A DNA stretch of 64,000 nt from Mycobacterium sp. E1747 (GCF_001667775.1 NZ_LZJI01000203.1:124001-188000); one strand, 5' to 3'. Counted from the stretch's first letter, positions 34,325-43,313 are shown. Numbers and translations are program-made. The notes: generated by a model from the sequence alone, not told the origin.

Positions 34325-35482
34325 ATGGTGCGGCAGTCGGCAACCAATGGCGCTGATCCGGACGCTGGTCCGGCCGACGGCCGCTGGGTCTTGTGGGGCA
34401 AGAGTGACGAACTCAAGCCGGGCAAGGTCCTGCCTACCACTGTCGGGGGCCGGCACCTGGTTATCTGGCGAGAGCAGTCCGGCGCGCTGAGATGTCTAGA
34501 CGGAGTGTGCCGACACTTGGGCGCCCACCTCGGCTACGGCGGTGAGGTCGTCGAGAATCGGCTCGTGTGCCCGTTCCACGGCTGGGCCTACGATGCTGAC
34601 GGCAACAATGTCGACCAGCCGGGCATCGAAGCAGATCCGTCGCGGCGGTCGAACATCTGCCTTCCGAGTTACGGGGTCGCCGAAGTTCACGGTTTGGTAT
34701 TCCTGTCCGCCGACAGAAACGTGGAAGGCACTCGGGCGCAGGCCTTTTGCTCGACGCTGCGAGAAATGGTCGGCGACGGCGAAGCGCGCGAAGGGGAGAT
34801 CGTAACGGGCAGGCCCCTACGGTGGGCCCTGACACTACCTACGTCCAAGAACCTAGTCGCCGACCCCGGTTCCGATGGATGGTCTTGGCCGAACAGTCGG
34901 GCAGTCTTCGAGTGGCTGCTGAGCGGCCGCGCGGGAGAGCGCGTCATCGCGACCTCGGACCCTCGATGGACGTCGATTCAGCCGACCGCCCGAGTGGAAG
35001 GGTGTGCCGGTCCTTTGTCGGCGGTCAACGGAACTCACAGTGCTGCACCGACGGTTCAGTTCCTCCAAGTGGTTACTGATCCGACTTTAGAGAGCTGCAC
35101 GATCGGCGGTGGCGTCCAGGTCGCGCGCATCCACGTCCGCCCGCCGGCGCTGACGAACAGCAAGCCCCGCCGCCGGCATGAGCGGATGATTCGACGAACC
35201 CTGGGGGCGAGCAGGTTGCTGTGCTCTATCACCCAGATCAACGATCAGACCCTCGCAGTGACCTGCGTTGGCGTCTATCCCTCCCGCCGATCCGCACGAT
35301 GGGCTGTCCCCGCCGCCGACGCGGTGTTGATGGGTCTGGTCGGACGTCGGCTCAGGCGCCTCGCCACAGCGCTGGACACCGCGCGATTGGTAGTGCAGGT
35401 TTCGCCGGCGACCGATATCAACCTCCCCGACGAGTGGGTGCCGCTGTTGGGGCGCGAACCGACTTCCGAAGCGCTCGGATGA
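34325..35482 (+). CDS. Rieske [2Fe-2S] protein lacking a visible mononuclear iron site
   Basis: A 385-residue Rieske-oxygenase-like protein. The Rieske motif is complete: Cys62-x-His64, then 17 residues, Cys82-x2-His85 (VCRHLGAHLG, VCPFHGWAYD). In the catalytic half I find no Asp-x2-His-x4-His; the expected stretch (PTSKNLVADPGSDGWSW) has no histidine at all, and no other frame restores it. The ATG at 34325 follows GAAGTGGAGCGAA. It is divergent from the LAL regulator, and 55 bases later comes a second Rieske-like protein with the opposite defect. It may be an electron-transfer subunit for that protein. Confidence 0.8.
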   Translation: MVRQSATNGADPDAGPADGRWVLWGKSDELKPGKVLPTTVGGRHLVIWREQSGALRCLDGVCRHLGAHLGYGGEVVENRLVCPFHGWAYDADGNNVDQPGIEADPSRRSNICLPSYGVAEVHGLVFLSADRNVEGTRAQAFCSTLREMVGDGEAREGEIVTGRPLRWALTLPTSKNLVADPGSDGWSWPNSRAVFEWLLSGRAGERVIATSDPRWTSIQPTARVEGCAGPLSAVNGTHSAAPTVQFLQVVTDPTLESCTIGGGVQVARIHVRPPALTNSKPRRRHERMIRRTLGASRLLCSITQINDQTLAVTCVGVYPSRRSARWAVPAADAVLMGLVGRRLRRLATALDTARLVVQVSPATDINLPDEWVPLLGREPTSEALG

Positions 35483-35537
35483 CGTCCACCACCCGCCTTT
35501 TCCCGGCCTGCGCTACTGATCCCGATAGGAGCCAGTC

Positions 35538-36680
35538 ATGAAAACCGACACATCACCTGACAGCCGGTCTGGTCGGCTTGGTGTCCTCAATGGCAAGTAC
35601 CCCGCGTCATATTGGCTGATCGCGTTCTCCAAGGACGTTCGCGCCGGCGAAGCTGTTCCGATGCGGCGCCTAGAACGCGATCTGGTCTTATGGCGCGACG
35701 CCGACGGCACGCTGCACTGTCAGGACCACGCATGCACTCAGCGTCTAGGCCGAATCGGGGATCGCTGGAGCGAGAGGGACGGCGTCGCGGTCTGCGAGAA
35801 CCACGCCGATGCCTTCGACGGCGCCCAAGAATATCTCGTCAAAGAGCGTTACGGCGGCGTCTTCGTCTGGAGCGGCGAGCTTCCTGCGGATCACGATCTA
35901 CCTGACATCCTCGGGCAGATGGGACTGACCGAGGACGACGTCAAGATCAGCTACTCGCGCTTCATGTTGCCCTACCCGGTGAAGTGGCTGATCGAAAACG
36001 AGCCAGACATGGCGCATTTCGCGTTTCTGCACAATACGGGCGACTGGGGTGACTGCTGGGTCACCGACGAAACCGAGTCGGCGATGAGTGTGACCGGCCG
36101 GATATATGGCAAAAGAGGCTTGACACCAAAGGAATTCGCCCGCCTCTACAGACGTGACGACCTCACGGATATCATCGAGTTTTCCGGCGATGTCGTATTC
36201 GAGGTCTACGGCAGTGGAATCAGCAACCTGTGGGTGGAGCCGCCGGACGTCGATGCGCCTAGATTCAGCCTCACGGGGCCGATTGGCAAGGCAGTGCAGG
36301 CGACTCGCCAAATCAACGGATTGGCACCAGTTGATGTGGACACGCTGCTGATCATGCTCATCACCTTCACCCCGCGATTCGATGTGCCCGTGATCGGCGG
36401 TCTGCTCGACGGTCTCGTGGCAGCGGGGGCTCGGGCGCGCGGCTGGGTGGCGATCCGGCAGGACTACCCGGTGATGGTGCACCGTGACGAACCGGAGGGA
36501 CCGCGCTACAACCGTCTGGACCGCGCTCTCGTCGCCTACCGCAAGTTTTGGGACCGCCGACTGCCCGATCGAACACTCGAAGCTGGCGACAACCTACACT
36601 CCAACGGCCGTCGTGCTGGAATCAAATGGACGCACCGTCACGTCGGCGCCGAACATACCGATGTCGAGGCTCCGGTATGA
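35538..36680 (+). CDS. Rieske-oxygenase-like protein with intact iron site but altered Rieske motif
   Basis: A 380-residue protein. The non-haem iron motif is textbook: Asp157-x2-His160-x4-His165 (NEPDMAHFAFLH). The Rieske motif is altered: the first pair reads Cys66-Thr-Gln68 where Cys-x-His is expected, and the second pair is Cys86-x2-His89 (CENH). So one cluster histidine is missing. The ATG follows ATAGGAGCCAGTC. It lies 55 bases after the complementary Rieske protein and overlaps a small ORF by four bases. It is probably the oxygenase subunit, oxidising the substrate of the island. Confidence 0.82.
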   Translation: MKTDTSPDSRSGRLGVLNGKYPASYWLIAFSKDVRAGEAVPMRRLERDLVLWRDADGTLHCQDHACTQRLGRIGDRWSERDGVAVCENHADAFDGAQEYLVKERYGGVFVWSGELPADHDLPDILGQMGLTEDDVKISYSRFMLPYPVKWLIENEPDMAHFAFLHNTGDWGDCWVTDETESAMSVTGRIYGKRGLTPKEFARLYRRDDLTDIIEFSGDVVFEVYGSGISNLWVEPPDVDAPRFSLTGPIGKAVQATRQINGLAPVDVDTLLIMLITFTPRFDVPVIGGLLDGLVAAGARARGWVAIRQDYPVMVHRDEPEGPRYNRLDRALVAYRKFWDRRLPDRTLEAGDNLHSNGRRAGIKWTHRHVGAEHTDVEAPV

Positions 36681-36850
36681 CCCCCGTCAGGTTCGGCGCA
36701 TTGCTCGCGTTGGGTGTCGGTTACCTTCGGTATCGCCGCTGGCGTGTTCGCGACGTAGCGCTACGGTCGAAGAAGATCGCGAAAGCGCGCGGCATCTCGC
36801 AGTGGAACGCTGCACGTGCAGCCGACCCTCGCAAGACCCCGGTGTGGTGA
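36677..36850 (+). CDS. small basic protein coupled to the Rieske gene
   Basis: A 57-residue ORF whose ATG overlaps the Rieske stop (ATGA, 36677-36680). It has a short hydrophobic stretch (FGALLALGVGYL) followed by a very basic part (RYRRWRVRD, RSKKIAK), and ends with DPRKTPVW. I recognise no family. The tight coupling suggests real translation, possibly as a small membrane-associated partner of the oxygenase. Confidence 0.5.
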   Translation: MTPVRFGALLALGVGYLRYRRWRVRDVALRSKKIAKARGISQWNAARAADPRKTPVW

Positions 36851-36886
36851 CTTTGGGCTGGTCGGCGAATGTGCCGAGCTGCTGCT

Positions 36887-37672
36887 TCAGCGCGGGTATT
36901 GGCCGTCGTCGACTTTGATAATCGTTCCGGTGACGTATTCCGACGCTGGTGCGGCGAGGTAGAGCAGAGTGCTGTCGAGGCGGTCGGGGTCTCCAATCCG
37001 CTTGCGCGGCAATCGATCGGTGAAGTCTCCTGCCCGTTCGATATGGTGTTGCACCATCTCCGAGAGGAATGCTCCAGGTGCGATCGCGTTGACGTTGATT
37101 CCATAGCGGACCCACTCTACGGCGAGAACCTCGGTCATCCTGCTGATCGCTGCCTTCGTGATCGAGTAGAGCGCGGCCGCGTCACCCTCGTAATGGTAGG
37201 CCGCCATCGATGACAGGTTGATGATCCGTCCCGGTTGCTTTTTGGCGATGAGGCGACGCGCCACTTCACAGGCGAGTACGAACGGTCCACGTAGGTTGGT
37301 GTCGATGACTTTGTTGATCACTTCGAGCGACATTCGGTGGGCCCGCTGTGCGTCCGGCGTCCCGGCGTTGTTGACCAAGATCGTGATGGTTCCGTAAGGA
37401 GTCTCTGCCCGATCGAGCACTTCGGGCAGGTCTGCTGCCTGCGAGACGTCCATCGGTACTGCTGAACATCGGTGTCCGCGGTCGACGATTTCCTGGGCCA
37501 GCTCATCGAGAAGTTCTACCCTGCGGCCTGTGACCAGGACCGATGCTCCGGCCTCCGCGAGCACCATCGCGAATCTCCGGCCAAGTCCCGCGGTGGCACC
37601 CGTCACCATCGCAACCTGTCCAGTCAGATCCACGGAGTCGCGTGGTAGCGGGAACTCGTTGGGCACAGTCAT
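36887..37672 (-). CDS. SDR family oxidoreductase
   Basis: A 261-residue classical SDR. VTGATAGLGRRFA (about 23-35) is the cofactor loop, VTGRRVELL after beta-2 suggests NADP(H), then NNAG, NLSSMAAYHYEG, YSITKAA (Tyr-x3-Lys) and VTGTIIKVDDGQ. It converges with the Rieske operon and starts with ATG at 37670-37672. No palindrome site is visible in front of it. It probably oxidises or reduces an alcohol/ketone intermediate of the island. Confidence 0.9.
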   Translation of the reverse strand: MTVPNEFPLPRDSVDLTGQVAMVTGATAGLGRRFAMVLAEAGASVLVTGRRVELLDELAQEIVDRGHRCSAVPMDVSQAADLPEVLDRAETPYGTITILVNNAGTPDAQRAHRMSLEVINKVIDTNLRGPFVLACEVARRLIAKKQPGRIINLSSMAAYHYEGDAAALYSITKAAISRMTEVLAVEWVRYGINVNAIAPGAFLSEMVQHHIERAGDFTDRLPRKRIGDPDRLDSTLLYLAAPASEYVTGTIIKVDDGQYPR

Positions 37673-37821
37673 GATTGGGCCTTTGCATCCGTGTCGCTTC
37701 GGGGGCGATCTCGAGGTCAGCGGGTCGAGGTGGTGCTGGTCTGCCTGATTCAGTGGTCGATTGCTTGATGCCGATCGCCCATCGGTGACTTCGGAGCGGC
37801 AAGCCGAGCTATGGTTTGAGC

Positions 37822-39981
37822 TCAGCTCATTGCAACGACGTTGACTGGGATACCGGACATCCGAGGATGGCAGTGGATCGAGTCGTACAGGCGGTCGTCG
37901 GCGATTAGCAGCCCGGTGCTAGATCCATACTGCCGCACGTCGTTTGGTGTATCTGAGTTGTGGCCCCAGCCGTGTGACATCGAGACGACGCCGCGCTTGA
38001 CGGCTGGATCGCTGTCGACGATTGCGATGATGTTGCCGTGCTGAGATTCGACCGTCACGTAGTCGCCCGGGCTGAGACCTAGTTCGGCAAGGTCGTCGGG
38101 GTGCAAATATGCCGGGTTGTACGGCCGGCGCCGGTGAAGCTCCGATATCTGGAACCCGTAGGTGTTGTACACCTCGCGTAGGCGTCGTGACGCAAGCGTG
38201 AACTTGTAGGGTTGGCCATCGCGCCAATGATTCTGGGGCTCTGCAGGTTCAGCAGCAACATTCTGTAGTTCGGTGGCAAAGTCGTCAGGCATCACATGGA
38301 ACCGTCCCGCCGCCTCGGGGTCGGGGGGCGCGACGATTTGCTCGATCGGGAAGAAGGCGCCGCCAGGGGAGTTCTTGATTACCTCGAGCGGCACCTGCCC
38401 GTGACGTGTGACGACTTCGATGAGCGCGTCCGAGGTAGGAGGGGTTTCCATGTCGAGTGCCACGCCCTGGAACGTCACCTGGACCCCGAGGCGCCGGGCC
38501 AATTCCCACATGATGCGCCAGTCCTCTAAGACATCCGATCCGGGTGCGGGTGTCGTTACCGCGGGAACGTACTGCTGAAACGGGCCTGGAATCAGTATGC
38601 GTTCGAGCCAGTCGGGCGCCAGCATGTCTGGTCGCTCGTACGGGATAGCCGGCGGCAGCACATAATCCGCTAGTCGCGCCGTATCGGTGAGGAACGGGTC
38701 GACCACCACCAGTAAGTCCAGCGATTTGAGCGCCTTGTTGATCTTCTTACGATCCGGGAAGGTGGCAGCGGGATTGCCGCCAAAGCAGAAGAATGCGCGC
38801 ACCTGCCCCTCTCCCGGGGTGAGTATTTCGTCCGCCAGTGTGCCGGAAGGCTTCTCGCCGATGACGCTGCTTGCACCACGAATTCGTCCGGGCGGCAAGT
38901 CGTCCCAGGGCCGGGTGGGTGGAATCACCTGGGCGCGCATGGGTATCGAGGGTGTGATGACACCGGGGTTGGTAATCGATTCTCCCTCCCGCAACACCGA
39001 CCCGCGCAACACCTCGAGCACCTGGTAGAGCAACTCGGACAAATTGCTCCGGTAAGCCATGCTCGAACCGGTCCCGGTCAGCGCGATGGGGCGGTCTGCG
39101 GAACCCCAGATCTGGGCCGCCGCTCTCAAGTCATCGGCTGGTACGCCAGCGCGGCGTTCGACCATTTGTGGGGTGAATGGCTGAACCGCGTCTTTGAGGG
39201 ATGCGAACTGCGACTGCTCGACGTGATCGGCACAGAAGGTTGCGTCTTCCCACCCGTTGAGCAGGATTTCGCGAATCAGCCCGGCCGCGACTGTGGGATC
39301 CTCGCCGGGATACGGCTGCAGGTGGACATCTGCGTACTGAGCCGTTTCTGTGCGGCGCGGATCGACCACGATGAGCTTCATACCCCGTTGCCGGGCTTCT
39401 CGTATTCGGTGGACGGGATGAAACGTAACGAATCCCACCGCGGTTGCCGATACGATGGGATTGACTCCCGCCAGCAGCATCGCGTCCGCGTCGTACATGT
39501 GCGGTCGACCGGCTTCCCAGCGGCCAAGGATGTCGGGCATAATGAACTTCGCGACTTGGTCAATTGTGTTCGTGGTGTAGAACGAGCCCGACCCCAGCGA
39601 CGTCAGCCAATCCGAGATGAATGGCCCGTTTGTGGTTGCGATCGCCATGGCCGTGCCCCGGTAGCCGGCGATGGCGCTCGGGCCGTGACGGTCGCGGACG
39701 TGGCGCATTCGTTCGGCGATCTCGTCCAGCGCCTGGGTTAACGGGATCTGGATGAACGTCCCGTCGGGTTGCCGTTTCAGCGGATGAAGCAGGCGACTGG
39801 AGCTGTTGGCTTGCTCCGCTGCTTGGCGACCCTTGAGGCAGGTGTAGCCCTGGCTGAGCACATGGTCCCGATCTCCTCGGATGCCCGCGATGCGGTCATC
39901 GTCATCGACCTCGACCACTACGCCACAGAGCCCAAAGCAGATTCGGCAGACGGACCGCACTGTCTTGCTCGTCAAGGTCAC
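37822..39981 (-). CDS. molybdopterin-dependent oxidoreductase (single-subunit, DMSO-reductase family)
   Basis: A 719-residue protein with an N-terminal [4Fe-4S] motif Cys12-x2-Cys15-x3-Cys19-x28-Cys48 (VCRICFGLCG, YTCLKG). All DMSO-reductase-family domains follow, including LVVVDPFLTDTARLADYVLP and the C-terminal molybdopterin dinucleotide domain (PAYLHPDDLAELGLSPGDYV). There is no Tat signal, so it acts in the cytoplasm. No electron-transfer subunit is encoded beside it. The molybdenum ligand cannot be assigned by eye; TTNTIDQVAKF is the likely region. The family also includes non-redox enzymes such as acetylene hydratase. Site I lies 42 bases upstream of the start. Confidence 0.87.
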   Translation of the reverse strand: MTLTSKTVRSVCRICFGLCGVVVEVDDDDRIAGIRGDRDHVLSQGYTCLKGRQAAEQANSSSRLLHPLKRQPDGTFIQIPLTQALDEIAERMRHVRDRHGPSAIAGYRGTAMAIATTNGPFISDWLTSLGSGSFYTTNTIDQVAKFIMPDILGRWEAGRPHMYDADAMLLAGVNPIVSATAVGFVTFHPVHRIREARQRGMKLIVVDPRRTETAQYADVHLQPYPGEDPTVAAGLIREILLNGWEDATFCADHVEQSQFASLKDAVQPFTPQMVERRAGVPADDLRAAAQIWGSADRPIALTGTGSSMAYRSNLSELLYQVLEVLRGSVLREGESITNPGVITPSIPMRAQVIPPTRPWDDLPPGRIRGASSVIGEKPSGTLADEILTPGEGQVRAFFCFGGNPAATFPDRKKINKALKSLDLLVVVDPFLTDTARLADYVLPPAIPYERPDMLAPDWLERILIPGPFQQYVPAVTTPAPGSDVLEDWRIMWELARRLGVQVTFQGVALDMETPPTSDALIEVVTRHGQVPLEVIKNSPGGAFFPIEQIVAPPDPEAAGRFHVMPDDFATELQNVAAEPAEPQNHWRDGQPYKFTLASRRLREVYNTYGFQISELHRRRPYNPAYLHPDDLAELGLSPGDYVTVESQHGNIIAIVDSDPAVKRGVVSMSHGWGHNSDTPNDVRQYGSSTGLLIADDRLYDSIHCHPRMSGIPVNVVAMS

Positions 39982-40023
39982 TTCCCTCTAGGCCGGAAGG
40001 GGATATTTGTTGTTTGTCATACA

Positions 40024-40037
40024 GTATTGCGTAGTAC
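40024..40037. promoter_or_regulatory. GTAY-N6-RTAC operator, site I
   Basis: GTAT-TGCGTA-GTAC lies 42 bases upstream of the molybdopterin enzyme start at 39981. CATACA immediately before it overlaps as a further half site. This is the rightmost copy I see. Confidence 0.55.
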
Positions 40038-40503
40038 ACGTCGGTAGTGGGCCCGATCAGCGAGAATCGAAATGCGATCTCAGTGGTGCGATTTCACGAC
40101 CCCTAACCGGATTGGGATGTATTGCCGCGGGGCGGGGGAGAACCAACCGCGAACCGGTCGTCTTGGCGCGAAGCAGGGTCGTGGCCGACGCTCAGGGCGG
40201 AGACCGGACCTTGCGTTCTTAACCGTGGCGTGGCCGTGGAGACGTCGCGATGAGCCCGTCCTAGGAACTCGTACACGGGATAAACGGACGACGGTCAGGA
40301 AGGCCTCTGTTGCGACGCGGCGCATGGTGGCCTCGGGGGGATTCGAGCACGGTTGTCGCAGAGGCGTCAGAGTGGTTCGTGGCTGCGTTCTGCTGAAGCT
40401 GCGGTACGACAGCCGCGTCGCCGAGCCGGCGGCGATCGATTTAGCAACGCCCTGGCCGAAAGGGAAGCACGTTGGTCGGCAGTGACGCGAAATCCGGCTT
40501 GAG
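40038..40503. other. gap without recognisable gene
   Basis: Open frames exist on both strands (for example plus strand 40072-40485) but none resembles a protein family, and their amino-acid make-up is the Arg/Gly/Pro-rich type of antisense frames. Apart from site I at its left end I see nothing in it. Confidence 0.4.
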
Positions 40504-41148
40504 CTATACGGTCATCACATTCGGGTCGTGCGGTTCGAGATTGGCGGGGTCGTGTTGGAGCGTGTCTGTTGCTCTCTGCAAGTCGGCGGTTCCCTGATTG
40601 ATATAAGTCACCGCCTGCATGATGTCGTTGCCGTCGTATTTTTGGACTCCCGAGATGCAGTAGCGCAGCCCGACGTGGTAGCTGTTTGTGGCCTGTTGCA
40701 AAACGGTGTTGAGCGCCGGGTCGGGGCTCGGCAGATATCGCTCCAAGCTTGTGACTGCGCCGTCGGCGTTCTGGCAGGTCGCACCCGTACGGGCCAGATC
40801 GTCATCAGCGGCGGCAGAGGCGATTTCGTGTCGTGCGGCGACAAGCGCCTCAATTGAGGGCTGGGCCTCGGCGAGCCAAGCGCGCAGCTGCGCGCTCATG
40901 CGCTGGGGTGTGACGGGCGGCTGCGAAGTGCTCGCCGGTGGGGCAGCGGTGTTCGGTGAGGCCCGGTGCGCCGTCGACAAGCTGTAATGGGCCCACCCGG
41001 ACAGCACCCCAATGACCACCAACAAAGCGGCACCGGCCGCAGCGGCGATGAGGTCGCAGTGTTGGAATCTCGCGATCTTGTCCGGTGCGCCGGCGCCTTG
41101 CTGCGGGCACGTGTTCATCCGCCCCGGGCGATCGCTGGTGATGGCCAT
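40504..41148 (-). CDS. single-pass membrane protein of unknown function
   Basis: A 214-residue protein with one membrane helix at about residues 33-54 (AAAAGAALLVVIGVLSGWAH). A Pro/Thr/Ser-rich linker follows (residues 62-82), then an alpha-helical outer domain with two cysteines (ATCQNADG, LRYCISG) that could form a disulfide. ATG at 41146-41148. This architecture is common among mycobacterial envelope proteins, but I recognise no family. It stands alone between two long gene-free stretches and marks the right end of the catabolic island. Confidence 0.7.
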   Translation of the reverse strand: MAITSDRPGRMNTCPQQGAGAPDKIARFQHCDLIAAAAGAALLVVIGVLSGWAHYSLSTAHRASPNTAAPPASTSQPPVTPQRMSAQLRAWLAEAQPSIEALVAARHEIASAAADDDLARTGATCQNADGAVTSLERYLPSPDPALNTVLQQATNSYHVGLRYCISGVQKYDGNDIMQAVTYINQGTADLQRATDTLQHDPANLEPHDPNVMTV

Positions 41149-41571
41149 GAAACGACTCCTTTGATTAACCCGGCGGATAGTTCAGCAGGTGGTTGAGATG
41201 TTTTCAGTTCGGCACGATCACCGACGAGGGGCGTAAGGCTCCGGCGCATAGACAATGCGGACCGTGACGAGGAGTCCAAAGACCCTTGAAACCGCGGCCT
41301 ATTCAGTCCCGAGATGGATTGCCTGCCTCGCCGCGGGCTTGAGTCGTGCCCCTGGTCGGCGAGGCCAGTGAGGCGAAACCCAGCTCAAGACACAGTCGTA
41401 GCTCTTAGCAATCCGTGTCCCGGGGTGACCAAAGTGAAACGGTCCTGATGACGAAAGCCACCGCCATGGCTCGGCGGCGTCGGTTCGTTACTTAGCGACT
41501 TGCGCCCATCTGGGTGGGTTGCTCGCCATTGACTCGGTTACTCAATTCCTTATGGGTCTTACGGCTAACCG
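41149..41571. other. gap without recognisable gene
   Basis: This is a stretch of 423 bases between the membrane protein and the CocE-type hydrolase. I see no conserved frame, palindrome or RNA gene. It may hold the promoter of the membrane protein gene. Confidence 0.4.
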
Positions 41572-43281
41572 TTACCCGAGCACCGGCAGCAACAAGCGCG
41601 ACGACGACCGCACGGTGTTCAGGCTCGAGGTGCCGACGCCGGCGTGCCGGAAGTTCATGATCGCCGGCGTCGACAGGTCCTGGTCGTCGCTGGTGATGGT
41701 CAGGCGAATGCGGTGGCCCGCCGCGAACCGGCGGGCATTGGGAACCAGGGGTATTCGATATTCGACGTCCTCGCCCGGCGGTACCGCTTCCGGCCGACGG
41801 CAAGGCAGCACCGGCGCGCCGGGGAGGCTGGCAGCTTCGTCGACCTCGCGCAAGCTGGCGCGCAACCAGCCCGCGGTGACGGCGGTCGTCGCCCCGTCGG
41901 GGGCCACGTCATGCAGCATCGCCATCCATGCGGTATCGATCGCCGTTGCCGAGGCGACCAGCCGCAGCTCGATGTCTCCGACCACGTCGACGTCCCGGGT
42001 CAGCGGCACGCTGGTCCAGGCCAGCATCGACGGCGGGTCGAGCGGGCTAGCCTTGACGCGGCCCAGGCCCGAGCCCAGCACCATGAATTCGCGTCCGCCG
42101 GGCTCACCCTCGTCGGTGTCCAACCCGCCGTCGGCGCGGAGGGCCAGTTCGCGATGCGTGGCCGCTGACGGCGGCCAGCAGTCGGCGGTTCGCCACTCGT
42201 CGGCGCCGGGCAAGAAGTAGCGGATCGGGGGCCCCTCGATCACGCCGGTGTCGCGGCCTTTCAGCCAATGGTCGTACCAGGCCAGCGCCTCGGTGTGCAT
42301 GCTTTCCCAGGGCCAGGTCAGCCCGAACTCGCCAAGCATGCCCATCCGCACGTGTGCGTTGTGCGACAGCCCGTTCCACGTGGCGAACGTCGAGGGCAGG
42401 TGCAACGGCACGTTCTGCCAGTCGCACCCCAGGTAGACCGGGATGTCGATTTTCTCAAGCAACGGCAACAGGTTTCGCTCCTCCCACCATTCGTCGCGCG
42501 TGGGGTGCTTGACCGCCGCCTCCTGCCATAGTTCGTCCCACGGCTGGGGATTGTGTGGCAGCCTGAGCAGCTGGCGCAGCATGGTGACCGCCGCCTCGCC
42601 ATTCATGGTCTCGAATCTCTTGTGCACACCCGGACTGTTCAATACGCGCCGCGCCAAACCGATCGGCTTGCTGCGCCACAGCTTGTCGCTGCGGTCGGAC
42701 GTCAGGCCCATCATCGCGAGAAACGGGGTGATGAATGACGAACTCAGCAGCCCGTGGTGGCTGGCACCCTCGTAGAGGTCGCTCGTCACGGCAAGGGGAA
42801 AGATCGCTTTGAGGTGCGGCGGTCGCTCGACGGCCGCCTCGAGTTGGGTCATGGCGAAGTAGCTGATGCCGATCATGCCGACGTTGCCGTCGCACCACGG
42901 CTGGGCCGCGACCCACTCGACGAGGTCGTGCACATCGCGGCGCTCCTGCGCGTCGAAGAAGTTGAACGTGCCCTCGGAGCCACAGGTACCGCGCAGGTTG
43001 GCGATGACGTGCGCGTAGCCGCGCGGCACCCAGAAGTCCGTCCTGCCGGCCTCGATGAACCCCGCCGGTGCGCCCAGGTCCTGCATCTGGCGCGGATACG
43101 GCGACGCGGCCAGCAGCGCCGGGAAGCGGCCTTCGGCGTCCGGCCGGTGAACGTCAGCCAAAAGCGTTGTGCCGTCCCGCACCCCGATCGCGGTGTTGAC
43201 GTCGGTGCGCGCCGGGTACCGCGGCTCACTGAGGTTCCGGTATTCGCGGCCCGTGGTCTGGGGGCCGTTGAGCGTCGTCAC
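41572..43281 (-). CDS. CocE/NonD family (X-Pro dipeptidyl-peptidase-type) hydrolase
   Basis: A 569-residue serine hydrolase. The alpha/beta-hydrolase half has GYAHVIANLRGTCGSEG and the nucleophile elbow GMIGISYFAM (Ser140). The C-terminal jelly-roll domain (VGDIELRLVASATAIDTAWM, FAAGHRIRLTITS) is typical of CocE and acyl esterases. It hydrolyses esters or amides of unknown kind; there is no signal peptide. It is divergent from a TetR gene across an inverted repeat, so it is probably the target of that repressor. Confidence 0.88.
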   Translation of the reverse strand: MTTLNGPQTTGREYRNLSEPRYPARTDVNTAIGVRDGTTLLADVHRPDAEGRFPALLAASPYPRQMQDLGAPAGFIEAGRTDFWVPRGYAHVIANLRGTCGSEGTFNFFDAQERRDVHDLVEWVAAQPWCDGNVGMIGISYFAMTQLEAAVERPPHLKAIFPLAVTSDLYEGASHHGLLSSSFITPFLAMMGLTSDRSDKLWRSKPIGLARRVLNSPGVHKRFETMNGEAAVTMLRQLLRLPHNPQPWDELWQEAAVKHPTRDEWWEERNLLPLLEKIDIPVYLGCDWQNVPLHLPSTFATWNGLSHNAHVRMGMLGEFGLTWPWESMHTEALAWYDHWLKGRDTGVIEGPPIRYFLPGADEWRTADCWPPSAATHRELALRADGGLDTDEGEPGGREFMVLGSGLGRVKASPLDPPSMLAWTSVPLTRDVDVVGDIELRLVASATAIDTAWMAMLHDVAPDGATTAVTAGWLRASLREVDEAASLPGAPVLPCRRPEAVPPGEDVEYRIPLVPNARRFAAGHRIRLTITSDDQDLSTPAIMNFRHAGVGTSSLNTVRSSSRLLLPVLG

Positions 43282-43293
43282 AGTTTCACGCTA

Positions 43294-43313
43294 CGTTGAG
43301 AATAGTTTCAACG
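43294..43313. promoter_or_regulatory. inverted-repeat operator between CocE and TetR genes
   Basis: CGTTGA-GAATAGTT-TCAACG: perfect 6-bp arms around 8 bases, in the 60-base gap between two divergent starts. This is the usual place and shape of a TetR operator. Confidence 0.6.

Noticed and set aside
34325-35482. Frameshift as the cause of the missing iron ligands in the first Rieske protein
   Set aside because: I looked in the other plus-strand frames around 34830-34990 and none contains a His-x4-His or a continuation of the fold.
40072-40485. 137-codon plus-strand open frame as a gene
   Set aside because: It shows no family resemblance and no ribosome site, and its Arg-rich composition is that of chance frames.
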